A DNA stretch of 64,000 nt from CAWBFD01 sp963788115 (GTDB taxonomy: Bacteria > Actinomycetota > Thermoleophilia > Solirubrobacterales > 70-9): positions 558,001 to 622,000 of the forward strand of contig CAWBFD010000002.1 in assembly GCA_963788115.1 (NCBI GenBank), in the 5' to 3' direction. Both the position numbers and the translations under genes were made by a program. The notes below the pieces were generated by a model, which saw only the letters and a program-made list of their open reading frames with translations, did not search any database and had not been told where the DNA came from. Of the stretch, positions 25,472-33,895 are shown one piece after another. Each line of letters starts with the position of its first letter. Position 1 is the first letter of the stretch.

Positions 25472-26326
25472 ATGAGTGCCGTGGAGCGGATCGGGATCGT
25501 CGGCGCCGGGTTCATGGGCACGGGAATCGCGGAGACGGTTGCCCGCTTTGGCCTCGACGTGGTCGTGCACGAGCCGGACGAGGTCCCGCTCGAGCGCTCC
25601 CGCGGGCGCCTGCGCGAATCGGTCGCCCACGCGGTCGAGCGCAGCAAGCTCGACTCCGCCGAAGCCGAGGCGCTAGCGGCGCGAATCACCTGGAGCACCG
25701 ACCCGGAGGCGCTGGCCCGCAGCGAGCTGGCGATCGAGGCGGTGACCGAGGACCCCGACGTAAAGGCGGGAGTGTTCCGGAGCCTCGACGCGCTCCTCGG
25801 CCCGGGCGCGATGATCGCCTCCAACACCTCGTCGATTCCGATCGCCCAGCTCGCCTCGCAGACGGACCGTCGCGATCAGGTGCTCGGCCTGCACTTCTTC
25901 AGCCCGGCGCCGGTGATGAGGCTGGTCGAGGTGGTGGTCGGGATCGACACCTCCGAGGAGACGGTGCGACGGGCCGAGGCGTTCATCGAGGCGATCGGGA
26001 AGCGGCCGATCCGGACCAAGGACCGCTCGGGGTTCATCGTCAACATGCTCCTGGTCCCCTACCTGATGGCCGGCGTCCGCATGTACGAGGAGGGCTTCGC
26101 CGCCCGCGAGGCAATCGACGAGGGCATGCGCCTCGGCTGCGGCCACCCGATGGGCCCGCTCGAGCTCGCCGACTTCATCGGCCTCGACGTGCTCTACGCC
26201 GTCTGCGACTCGCTGTACGAGGAGTTCAAGCGGCCCGAGTACGCGCCGCCGCCGCTGCTCAAGCGCATGGTGGTCTCCGGCCATCACGGCCGCAAGACCG
26301 GCCGCGGCTTCTACGAGTACGACTAG
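25472..26326 (+). CDS. 3-hydroxyacyl-CoA dehydrogenase (3-hydroxybutyryl-CoA type)
   Basis: This 284-residue NAD-dependent enzyme oxidises 3-hydroxyacyl-CoA. The N-terminal Rossmann motif is Gly-Ile-Val-Gly-Ala-Gly-Phe-Met-Gly. The family signature Ser-Asn-Thr-Ser-Ser-Ile-Pro-Ile appears near residue 117 and the catalytic His in Gly-Leu-His-Phe-Phe-Ser-Pro-Ala-Pro near 143. The C-terminal domain contains Asp-Arg-Ser-Gly-Phe-Ile-Val-Asn and ends Lys-Thr-Gly-Arg-Gly-Phe-Tyr-Glu-Tyr-Asp. At 284 residues it is the short HBD/PaaH type. The 52-base gap from the synthetase suggests the same transcript. It may act on the product of the acyl-CoA dehydrogenase after hydration, although no hydratase is encoded nearby. 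Confidence 0.93.
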   Translation: MSAVERIGIVGAGFMGTGIAETVARFGLDVVVHEPDEVPLERSRGRLRESVAHAVERSKLDSAEAEALAARITWSTDPEALARSELAIEAVTEDPDVKAGVFRSLDALLGPGAMIASNTSSIPIAQLASQTDRRDQVLGLHFFSPAPVMRLVEVVVGIDTSEETVRRAEAFIEAIGKRPIRTKDRSGFIVNMLLVPYLMAGVRMYEEGFAAREAIDEGMRLGCGHPMGPLELADFIGLDVLYAVCDSLYEEFKRPEYAPPPLLKRMVVSGHHGRKTGRGFYEYD

Positions 26327-26342
26327 CCAGGCCCCACGCCTG

Positions 26343-26379
26343 TTGACCTTGTAGTCAATCGAACTAGATCTGGTAGACT
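26343..26379 (+). promoter_or_regulatory. Second TGAC-N6-GTCA operator and promoter region
   Basis: TTGAC-CTTGTA-GTCAA (26343-26358) matches 14 of the 15 bases of the site at 21676-21690 (TGAC, pyrimidine, TTGTAGTCAA). TTGACC can serve as -35; GATCTG (18-base spacing) or TAGACT (26374-26379) are the -10 candidates. It precedes the second flavoprotein gene. Confidence 0.55.
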
Positions 26380-26472
26380 GCGCCGATCGACGCCGCCACG
26401 CACGCCCCTCCCTCCGCCGCCGAAACCGGACCCCGCGCTCCGGGGACGGGCGCGAGCTCATATGGCGCGATC

Positions 26473-28068
26473 GTGGTCGGGGGCGGCCACAACGGGCTGA
26501 CCACCGCGGCCTACCTGGCGCGAGCCGGGCTGAGGGTCTGCGTGCTCGAGCGCCGGGACGTGCTCGGCGGCGCCTGCGTGACCGAGGAGCTCTGGCCCGG
26601 CGCCCGCGTCTCCCGGGCCAGCTACGTGGTCTCGATGCTGGCGCCGAAGGTCGTCTCGGACCTGCGTCTCGAGGACTTCGGCTACCGGGCGATCCCGCTC
26701 GATCCCGCCTACGTCTCGCTGACCGAGCGGGGACCGATCTTCTTCCACAACGAGGTCGAGCGCACCGCCGCCTCGATCGCCAAGCACTCCGCCCGGGACG
26801 CCGCAGCCTACCCTGCCTTTGAGGACCTGATCCATCGGGCCGCGGCGTTCGTGAAGCCGATGATGCTCCGCGAGCCGCCGGCCCTGGGATCGAGGCACCC
26901 GATGGACGTGGCGGGACTGCTGCGCGAGGCCGGCCGCATCGCTCGGCTCTCGCGGCGCGAGACCCACGAGCTGGTCCGGGTGTTCACGATGTCGGTCGGC
27001 GACCTGCTCGACGATCACTTCGAGCTGGACGGGCTCAAGGGCTCGACCGCCTCGAGCGGGGTGGTCGGCGTCTGGGCGGGCCCGCGGACGCCCGGCACCG
27101 CTTACAACCTCCTGCACCACGCGCTCGGCGAATGCGGCGGCATCGAGGGAGCATGGGGGCAGGTGATTGGCGGCATGGGGGCGATCAGCTTGGCGATCGC
27201 GCGCTCGGCCGAGGCCGCCGGCGCCGTGATCCGCACCGGTGCCCAGGTCGCGTCGGTCGACGTCCGCGAAGGGCGCACCGTCGGGGTGACGTTGGCCGAC
27301 GGCGAGGAGCTTCGCGCCCCGATCGTGGCCTCCAACGCACACCCGAAGACGACCGTGCTCGATCTGGTGGGGGCGGACGAGTTCCCCGAGGAGGTGGCAG
27401 AGGACATGCGGCGCTACCGGACGCGCGGGGGCTCGGTGAAGGTCAACATGGTGCTGTCCGAGCCGCCCCGCTACGAGGGCGTCTCCGAGGAGGAGCAGCG
27501 GATGATGATGCACGCCGGCGTCAACGTCTGCCCCTCGATCGACTACCTGGAGCGCGCCTGGCAGGACGCCACCCTCGGCCGGCCGGCCGAGCACCCATAC
27601 GTGGAGGCCGAATTGCCGTCGGCGATCGACTCGACCCTGACCGACGACGGGCGCTGGGTGATGACGATGTTCACCCAGTACGGACCGCCCGGCGAGGAGG
27701 CCTGGGCCGACGGAGCGCGCGAGCGCTACGCGGACGCCTGCATCGAGCAGCTCGCGCAGTTCGCGCCCAACCTCCCCGGCGCCATCCTCGAGCGAGAGGT
27801 GCTCGCCCCGCCGGACCTCGAGCGGATCTTCGGCCTCATTGACGGATCGATCTTCCAGGGGGAGCAGGGCCTCGATCAGATGGCCTTCATGCGGCCCTCG
27901 CCGCTGCTCGCCCAGTACCGGACTCCGGTCGAAGGGCTTTACCTGTGCGGCGCCGGAACCCACCCCGGCGGTGGAGTGACCGCGTGCTCGGGGCACAACG
28001 CGGCGCAGCGGATCCTCCGCGATCGCCGCCGAGCCGGCCGGCGGCGGCGCCGGCGTGCGGCCGCCTGA
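26473..28068 (+). CDS. Phytoene-desaturase-like FAD oxidoreductase, second copy; start unresolved
   Basis: This flavoprotein of at least 531 residues is related to the one at 17635-19254, with Val-Val-Gly-Gly-Gly-His-Asn-Gly-Leu-Thr-Thr, Val-Leu-Glu-Arg-Arg and the C-terminal Leu-Tyr-Leu-Cys-Gly-Ala-Gly-Thr-His-Pro-Gly-Gly-Gly-Val. The GTG at 26473 is the only standard start near the N-terminus, but it would cut off the first strand of the FAD fold. The frame stays open upstream to 26377 and encodes Ser-Tyr-Gly-Ala-Ile just before the GTG, with no ATG, GTG or TTG. Either a non-standard start (for example ATC at 26386, 7 bases after TAGACT) is used or a base is missing or extra. The promoter shares the operator of the Rieske operon. 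Confidence 0.82.
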   Translation: MVGGGHNGLTTAAYLARAGLRVCVLERRDVLGGACVTEELWPGARVSRASYVVSMLAPKVVSDLRLEDFGYRAIPLDPAYVSLTERGPIFFHNEVERTAASIAKHSARDAAAYPAFEDLIHRAAAFVKPMMLREPPALGSRHPMDVAGLLREAGRIARLSRRETHELVRVFTMSVGDLLDDHFELDGLKGSTASSGVVGVWAGPRTPGTAYNLLHHALGECGGIEGAWGQVIGGMGAISLAIARSAEAAGAVIRTGAQVASVDVREGRTVGVTLADGEELRAPIVASNAHPKTTVLDLVGADEFPEEVAEDMRRYRTRGGSVKVNMVLSEPPRYEGVSEEEQRMMMHAGVNVCPSIDYLERAWQDATLGRPAEHPYVEAELPSAIDSTLTDDGRWVMTMFTQYGPPGEEAWADGARERYADACIEQLAQFAPNLPGAILEREVLAPPDLERIFGLIDGSIFQGEQGLDQMAFMRPSPLLAQYRTPVEGLYLCGAGTHPGGGVTACSGHNAAQRILRDRRRAGRRRRRRAAA

Positions 28069-28081
28069 CGCCCGCTCGAGC

Positions 28082-29440
28082 TCAGCCCGCCAGCTCCGCC
28101 GCGGCCTCGGCGAAGGCGGCCGTATGGCGATCCACATCGGCCTCGGTCGTCGCCGGGGACATCAGCGCCATCATGTGGAACGGGGTCAGGAGGATCCCGC
28201 GGTTCAGCATGTAGAGGTGGAGCAGGGCGTCGAGGTCGGAGTCGTGCGCCGCGGCAGCCTCGGTTCCCGTCCGGGGCGGCGTCGGCGCGAACATGTACTC
28301 GACCCGGCAGCCGAGCCGGATCACCGACCAGGGGAGCGCCTTCGCCTCGATCGTCTCGGTGACGCCTCGCTCGAACCGCTCGCCGAGGGCGATCATCCGC
28401 TCGAACGCCTCGTCGGTCAGTACATCGGACAGGGTCGCCCTGGCCGCGGCAAGGGATAACGCGTTGGCGGCAAGCGTCCCGCCGACACCGCCGACGTCGG
28501 TGGCCTCGGGGATCGTGTGCGCGCGGATCCGCTCAGCGACCTCGGCGGTGAACCCGTAGGCGCCGATCGGGATCCCGCCGCCGATCGGCTTGCCGATCGT
28601 GAGGAAGTCGGACTCGAGCCCGTGCTCGGCGGTGTAGCCACCCGGCCCGCAGCAGAGAGTGTGGGTCTCGTCGATCGCCAGCAGGGTGCCGGCCGCGCGC
28701 GTCAACTCCCTGAGCCGGTCGTGGTAGCCCGGCTCGGGCAGGACGATGCCGATGTTGGTCAACGCGGGCTCGGCCAAGAGCACGGCCACGTCACCCTCGG
28801 ACAGCTCGCGCTCGAGCGCCGCGACGTCGTTGAACTCGACCACGCGCGTTGTGAGCGCGGCATCGACCGGAGGCCCGACGCTGCCGATCCGTGCTCGCAC
28901 CTCACCGTCGACGACGGTCGCCACGGTCTCGTCGACGCTCCCGTGGTAGCAGAAGTCGTGCACCAGGATCCTCGGCCGGCCGGTGATCTCACGGGCCAGC
29001 CGGATCATGAACCGGTTCGCATCGGTGGCAGACAACGTGAACTGCCAGTGGGGCAACCCGAAGCGCCGCCGCATCTCCTCCCCCACGATCGCCGCGTCCT
29101 CCGTTGGGAGCATGGTCGTGATCCCGTTCGCGAGCTGCTCGCTGACCGCGGCCACGGTCGGCGCCGGCGAGTGACCGGTCATCGCGCCGGTGTCCCCGAG
29201 ACAGAGATCGACGTAGACGTGCCCGTCGACGTCGGTGACCTCGCTGCCGCTCGCCGACGAGACGAACACCGGAAAGGCGCCGGGCCACCGGGTCATCCAG
29301 TTCATCGGGACCCCGTCGAGGAGCGAGCCCTGGGCCCGCTCGTGCAGCGCTCGCGAGCGCGGATGCTCGGCCGCGAAGCGCTCCCGCTCGCGCTCCAGGA
29401 GCGTCCCGATCCTCGTCCGCTCGACCTCGACGGTCGTCAT
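28082..29440 (-). CDS. Class III aminotransferase (glutamate-1-semialdehyde aminomutase-like)
   Basis: This 452-residue PLP enzyme has the pyridoxal lysine in Thr-Ile-Gly-Lys-Pro-Ile-Gly-Gly-Gly-Ile-Pro-Ile-Gly-Ala-Tyr-Gly (Lys284), very close to the glutamate-1-semialdehyde aminomutase pattern. Ile-Asp-Glu-Thr-His-Thr holds the Asp that contacts the PLP nitrogen. A haem-synthesis HemL role is unlikely because the neighbours are an aldehyde dehydrogenase, alanine dehydrogenase and another aminotransferase, all on the same strand with short gaps. A catabolic transaminase of this fold is more plausible. It is the last gene of that group and converges on the flavoprotein gene. Confidence 0.85.
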   Translation of the reverse strand: MTTVEVERTRIGTLLERERERFAAEHPRSRALHERAQGSLLDGVPMNWMTRWPGAFPVFVSSASGSEVTDVDGHVYVDLCLGDTGAMTGHSPAPTVAAVSEQLANGITTMLPTEDAAIVGEEMRRRFGLPHWQFTLSATDANRFMIRLAREITGRPRILVHDFCYHGSVDETVATVVDGEVRARIGSVGPPVDAALTTRVVEFNDVAALERELSEGDVAVLLAEPALTNIGIVLPEPGYHDRLRELTRAAGTLLAIDETHTLCCGPGGYTAEHGLESDFLTIGKPIGGGIPIGAYGFTAEVAERIRAHTIPEATDVGGVGGTLAANALSLAAARATLSDVLTDEAFERMIALGERFERGVTETIEAKALPWSVIRLGCRVEYMFAPTPPRTGTEAAAAHDSDLDALLHLYMLNRGILLTPFHMMALMSPATTEADVDRHTAAFAEAAAELAG

Positions 29441-29473
29441 CGATCTCGCTCGACCTCAGCGGTTGACGGACGG

Positions 29474-30919
29474 TTAGGCGCCGATGTTGATCATCACGTG
29501 CTTGATCTCGGTGTAGTCCTCGACCGAGTAGATCGAGAGGTCCTTGCCGTAGCCCGACTGCTTGAAACCGCCGTGCGGCATCTCTGAGACCAGCGGGATG
29601 TGGTCGTTGATCCAGACGCAGCCGAACCGCAGGGCGTTCGCCACCCGGTGAGCGCGGCCGAGGTCGCGGGTCCAGACCGAGGACGCGAGACCGTACTTGG
29701 TCCCGTTCGCCCACTCGATCGCCTTCGCCTCGTCATCGAACGGCTGGACCGTGATCACCGGGCCGAAGATCTCGTCCTGGACCATCTCGTCGTCCTGCTC
29801 GAGGTTGGCGACCACTGTCGGCTCGAGGAAGAAGCCCGGCAGGTCGGGCTCCTTGCCGCCTGTGACGATCTCGACCCTTTCCGGCTTGCGCTCGAGGAAG
29901 CCCTCGACGCGCTCGCGCTGGCGCGCCGAGTTCAGCGGCCCGAGCGTCGTGTCGTCCGATGCGGTGTCTCCCATCACGTAGCCTTTGGCCTCCTCGACGA
30001 GCCCGCCGACCACGTCGTCGTAGACCGCATTCGAGGCGAGCACGCGGGTGGCCGCGGTGCAGTCCTGGCCCGCGTTGTAATAGCCGGTGCCCGCGATCGT
30101 CTCCATTGCCGTCTCCATGTCGACGTCGTCGAAGACGACCACCGGGGCCTTCCCCCCCAGCTCGAGGTGGACCCGCTTGAGCGTGTCAGCCGCCGCCTTC
30201 GCGATCCACTTGCCGGTCGCGGGCGAGCCCGTGAGCGAGACCATGTCCACGTCCGTGTGGGTGACCAGCGAGGCGCCCGCGGGCTCGCCGCGGCCGGCGA
30301 CGACGTTCAGCACGCCCGGTGGCAGGATCTCGGACGCGTACTCGGCGAACTTGATCGTCGTCACCGGGGTCGTCTCGGCCGGCTTGAGCACGGTGGTGCA
30401 CCCCGCCGCCAGCGCCGGCCCGATCTTCCACACCGCCATCATCAGCGGGTAGTTCCACGGCGTGATCTGGCCGACGACGCCGACCGCCTCGCGACGGATC
30501 AGCGAGGTGTGGTCCTCCATGTACTCGCCGGCCGCGCGGCCCTCGAGGTTGCGTGCTGCGCCGGCGAAGAACCGGAAGTGATCGGCCATCACCGGGATCT
30601 CGTCCTCGAACATCGCCTTGCGTGGCTTGCCGGCATTGGCGGACTCGAGGTCGGCGATCTCGTCGGCGTGCTCCTCGATCGCGCCGGCGAGCGCCAGCAG
30701 CGCCTCGGAGCGCTCCTTCGGCGTCCTGGTCGACCAACTCTCGAACGCCTTCCTGGCGGCGGCGACGGCTCGGTCCACGTCCTCCGCGGTCGACAGCGGC
30801 GCCTCCGCGATCGCCTCACCCGTCGCGGGGTTGACGACCTCCTCGGTCCCCCCTTCCGCCGGGTCAACGAACTCGCCGTCGATGAAGTTCTTGAGCTTGG
30901 TCACGGTTGCGGTTGCCAT
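29474..30919 (-). CDS. Aldehyde dehydrogenase (gamma-aminobutyraldehyde/betaine-aldehyde type)
   Basis: This 481-residue NAD(P)-dependent aldehyde dehydrogenase has the catalytic Cys287 in Tyr-Asn-Ala-Gly-Gln-Asp-Cys-Thr-Ala. The general-base Glu is in Leu-Glu-Leu-Gly-Gly-Lys-Ala-Pro, and Phe-Gly-Pro-Val and Gly-Tyr-Gly-Lys-Asp follow near the C-terminus. The pattern Asn-Phe-Ile-Asp-Gly-Glu-Phe-Val-Asp at the N-terminus and the Asp before the catalytic Cys resemble gamma-aminobutyraldehyde dehydrogenases of putrescine breakdown. The ATG at 30919 has the ribosome site GAGGAGA. The upstream in-frame extension is not needed. The neighbouring aminotransferase would supply the aldehyde. Confidence 0.9.
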   Translation of the reverse strand: MATATVTKLKNFIDGEFVDPAEGGTEEVVNPATGEAIAEAPLSTAEDVDRAVAAARKAFESWSTRTPKERSEALLALAGAIEEHADEIADLESANAGKPRKAMFEDEIPVMADHFRFFAGAARNLEGRAAGEYMEDHTSLIRREAVGVVGQITPWNYPLMMAVWKIGPALAAGCTTVLKPAETTPVTTIKFAEYASEILPPGVLNVVAGRGEPAGASLVTHTDVDMVSLTGSPATGKWIAKAAADTLKRVHLELGGKAPVVVFDDVDMETAMETIAGTGYYNAGQDCTAATRVLASNAVYDDVVGGLVEEAKGYVMGDTASDDTTLGPLNSARQRERVEGFLERKPERVEIVTGGKEPDLPGFFLEPTVVANLEQDDEMVQDEIFGPVITVQPFDDEAKAIEWANGTKYGLASSVWTRDLGRAHRVANALRFGCVWINDHIPLVSEMPHGGFKQSGYGKDLSIYSVEDYTEIKHVMINIGA

Positions 30920-30968
30920 TTCTCCTCCGATTTCCTCGCTCCTCGTGGTTGCTGGTCTTCGCTCCGGG

Positions 30969-32162
30969 TCAGTGGGCGCCCGGCGTTGCCTGGGTCGCGG
31001 TGGCGCCGGCCCCATCGACCGGAGCCGCGCCGTCGGCCGCGGGCTCGATCCCGAGGGCGTCTTCGGGGCTCACGTACTCGATCCCGACGCCCTCGGCCAC
31101 CGCTGGATGAGTCACCTTGCCGCCGGCGACGTTGACCCCGAGACGCAGGCCGCGGTCGCGCCGGGCCGCCTCGGCGACCCCGTGGTCGGCCAGCGCTAGC
31201 ACGTACGGCAGGGTTGCGTTGGTGAGGGCGTAGGTCGAGGTGATCGGGACCGCACCGGGCATGTTGGTGACGCAGTAGTGGATGATCCCGTCGACCTCAT
31301 ACGTGGGCTCGGTGTGGGTGGTCGGACGCGAGGTCTCGAAGCACCCGCCCTGGTCGATGGCGACGTCGACCAGGACCGCGTGGCGCTTCATCAGCCCCAG
31401 CTGGGAGCGCTTGATCACGCGCGGCGCGCGGGCCCCGTGGACCAGCACCCCGCCGACCACCAGATCCATATCGGGCAGGCGCTCCTCGATCGAGAGCGTC
31501 GACGAGTAGACGGTCGAGGCTCGCCCCCCGAAGGCGATGTCGAGCTCCCTGAGGCGGTCGATCGAGACGTCGTAGACGAACACGTCGGCCTCCATCCCGA
31601 TCGCGATGTAGGCGGCATGCATGCCGACGGCGCCGCCGCCGATGATCATCACGTTGGCGGAGGCGACCCCGGGGACGCCGCCGAGCAGGATCCCGCGGCC
31701 GCCGAGCGGCTTCTCGAGCATGAACGCGCCGGCTTGGGTCGCGATCTTGCCGGCGATCTCCGACATCGGCGCCAACAGCGGCAGGCGGCCCTCGGCATCC
31801 TCGACCGTCTCGTAGGCGACGCAGGTCGCCCCGCTCTCGCAGAGGCCCTTGGTCAACTCGGGTGCAGGCGCCAGATGTAGGTAGGTGAACAGGGTCGTCT
31901 CGGCCCGAAGCAGCGCGACCTCGGCGGGTTGGGGCTCCTTGACCTTCAGTACCAACTCGGCCTCGCCCCAGACGTCCTCGGCCGTGGGGACGATCGTCGC
32001 CCCCTGGGCCTCGAAGTCGGCATCGGAGATCGCGGAGCCCTCGCCGGCCGCGGCCTGGATCAGGAGCTCATGACCCCGCTCGTCGAGCTCTCGGGCCCCG
32101 ATCGGGGTGAGTGCCACCCGGTACTCGTCGGCCTTGGTCTCGGTGGGCACCCCAACCTTCAT
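30969..32162 (-). CDS. ald: Alanine dehydrogenase
   Basis: This 397-residue enzyme converts alanine to pyruvate plus ammonia with NAD. The N-terminus (Val-Gly-Val-Pro-Thr-Glu-Thr-Lys-x-Asp-Glu-Tyr-Arg-Val-Ala-Leu-Thr-Pro) and the catalytic Lys/His region (Val-Leu-Lys-Val-Lys-Glu-Pro and Thr-Tyr-Leu-His-Leu-Ala) match Ald. The NAD fold is Ile-Ile-Gly-Gly-Gly-Ala-Val-Gly. It carries an extra Ala/Gly-rich tail of about 25 residues. A class III aminotransferase that uses pyruvate as acceptor would make alanine, so Ald would regenerate pyruvate. That fits its place in this cluster. The gap to the aldehyde dehydrogenase gene is 49 bases. Confidence 0.94.
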   Translation of the reverse strand: MKVGVPTETKADEYRVALTPIGARELDERGHELLIQAAAGEGSAISDADFEAQGATIVPTAEDVWGEAELVLKVKEPQPAEVALLRAETTLFTYLHLAPAPELTKGLCESGATCVAYETVEDAEGRLPLLAPMSEIAGKIATQAGAFMLEKPLGGRGILLGGVPGVASANVMIIGGGAVGMHAAYIAIGMEADVFVYDVSIDRLRELDIAFGGRASTVYSSTLSIEERLPDMDLVVGGVLVHGARAPRVIKRSQLGLMKRHAVLVDVAIDQGGCFETSRPTTHTEPTYEVDGIIHYCVTNMPGAVPITSTYALTNATLPYVLALADHGVAEAARRDRGLRLGVNVAGGKVTHPAVAEGVGIEYVSPEDALGIEPAADGAAPVDGAGATATQATPGAH

Positions 32163-32332
32163 CTCAAGACCACCTCGCCTGGGCTAGGGACGATGAATAA
32201 CTCCGCCGACATCCTCCGCTTCGCGTCCGGTGTCGGCGGGCTCTGGCTCCAACGCCCTGGCGTCCTGATCCGCCTGCACCGGGACTTCGTCCCTAGCCCC
32301 AGCGGGCGCCATATCGGCGCGGGCGACCGCGT

Positions 32333-33895
32333 TCATCGGACCAGCTCCCTCGCACGAAGCGCCAGCCACAGTTCGATCCGGTCCGTAGCTCGGGATAGGT
32401 CGCGGCCGGTGAGCTCCTCGATCTTGCGGACCCGGTAGCGCAGCGTGTGCCGATGGCAGTAGAGCTGGCGAGCGGCACGCTCCCAGTTTCCGTTGTTCTC
32501 GATGTAGGCCTCGAGCGAGCGCAGGAGCTCTCCCGCATACTCGCCCTCGGTCCGCTCGATCGGCTCCAGCAGCCCGTCGCTGTAGGCGCGCAGGGCCTCG
32601 TCGTCCTGCAGCGCAAGCAGCAGGGTGAACGCCCCGAGGTCGCGGTGGGAGGCCACGTCGGAGCCGCCGCCGTTGGCGAGCGAAGTCGCCTCGAGGGCGC
32701 ACCGCGCCTCGTGGAATGCGCGCCTGAGCGAGCCGACCGGGACCGGGCGCGAGGCGGCCGCACGCACCGAGCCGTGCGACGCCGCAAGGCTCTCTCGCGC
32801 CGGCCGCGCGATCTCGACCGGATCGAGTCCGTTGGGATCGACAACCGCGCACAGCAGCGTTCGCCCCGCGGCCACGGTAGTCGCGACCAGGGCGGGGGTG
32901 CCCGATTCCGAGAGCGCGCGCTCCAGCGACGCCTCCGCCGCCCCGGGGTCGTCGAGGTCGAACACCAAGACCCCCGCCTCGTCGCGGACGCCGAACGGGC
33001 GCAGGCGGCTGCGCAGGTCGTCGGAGTCGAGACGCCCGCTGAGCGCCTCGGACAGCAGATCCCCGGCCAGCCGCCGCTCGGTCTCGCGAACGACCCGCTC
33101 ACGCATCAGCTCGAGCCCGACGACCATGGCCGCCTGGCGGGCGATCAGCTGCTCGAACTCGCCCAGGGACGCCTGCTCGGCGACCACCAGAAGCCAGGCC
33201 ACCGCCGGGGCGCCGCGCCGGCCGGAGACGGGCACGACGAGCGCGCGCTCGGCGAGCGAGTCGGCGGCTGGGGCGAAGGGAGCGACCGAGGCGCTGTGCT
33301 CGCGCTCGGTGAGCTCCGCAGCGATCGCCCGCAGCGCCGTCGCGCTCGGATCGCCCTTCGCGGGATGCCGGGCGAGCTGGCGGCCGGAGGCCTCGAGCAC
33401 GACGGCGGCGCCGCCGATCGTCTCCGCGATCGAGGCCAGCACCTCACCCAGGCCGCCTGCCTCGAGCACGAGGCGCTCGAGCCGCTCGTGCACCTGCGAG
33501 GCGCGATCGAGCACGTCGTACTGCTCGTTGATGAGCCGGGTGAACGCCCGCTCCGTGATCGCGATGAACGGCTGCTCGTACGGCACCTCGAACACCGGCA
33601 TCCCGTGGCCCTCGGCCTCCCCGAGCAGCGCTTCGGGGAGCTGCTTGTGCCCGAAGCCGGTGCCGAAGCCGAGCCCCGCGACCCCCCGCTCGGCCAGCAG
33701 GGTGACGAACCGCCGTTGCTTCTCGGCGCTCGTGAGCTGGATCCCGGTGGTCAGCAGGAGCTCGCCGCCCGAGAGCCATGGAGTCGGGTCCTCGAGCTCG
33801 GAGATGTGCACCCAGCGGATCGGGCGGTCGGCGCCGTCCGCCCCCACCGCAAGCTCGAGGCCGCAATCGGAGGCGAGCGACCCGACCGTGAGCAC
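32333..33895 (-). CDS. PucR family transcriptional regulator
   Basis: This 520-residue regulator has an N-terminal PucR ligand-sensing domain (Ser-Asp-Cys-Gly-Leu-Glu..., Trp-Val-His-Ile-Ser-Glu-Leu-Glu-Asp-Pro-Thr-Pro-Trp-Leu, a family hallmark), a GGDEF-like middle region and a C-terminal PucR helix-turn-helix. The last contains Asn-Gly-Asn-Trp-Glu-Arg-Ala-Ala-Arg-Gln-Leu-Tyr-Cys-His-Arg-His-Thr-Leu-Arg-Tyr-Arg. PucR proteins commonly control purine, amino-acid and GABA/polyamine catabolism. It starts one base inside the stop of the aminotransferase upstream and probably controls that operon and the divergent transporter. The gap of 170 bases to ald shows no clear signal. Confidence 0.92.
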   Translation of the reverse strand: MLTVGSLASDCGLELAVGADGADRPIRWVHISELEDPTPWLSGGELLLTTGIQLTSAEKQRRFVTLLAERGVAGLGFGTGFGHKQLPEALLGEAEGHGMPVFEVPYEQPFIAITERAFTRLINEQYDVLDRASQVHERLERLVLEAGGLGEVLASIAETIGGAAVVLEASGRQLARHPAKGDPSATALRAIAAELTEREHSASVAPFAPAADSLAERALVVPVSGRRGAPAVAWLLVVAEQASLGEFEQLIARQAAMVVGLELMRERVVRETERRLAGDLLSEALSGRLDSDDLRSRLRPFGVRDEAGVLVFDLDDPGAAEASLERALSESGTPALVATTVAAGRTLLCAVVDPNGLDPVEIARPARESLAASHGSVRAAASRPVPVGSLRRAFHEARCALEATSLANGGGSDVASHRDLGAFTLLLALQDDEALRAYSDGLLEPIERTEGEYAGELLRSLEAYIENNGNWERAARQLYCHRHTLRYRVRKIEELTGRDLSRATDRIELWLALRARELVR

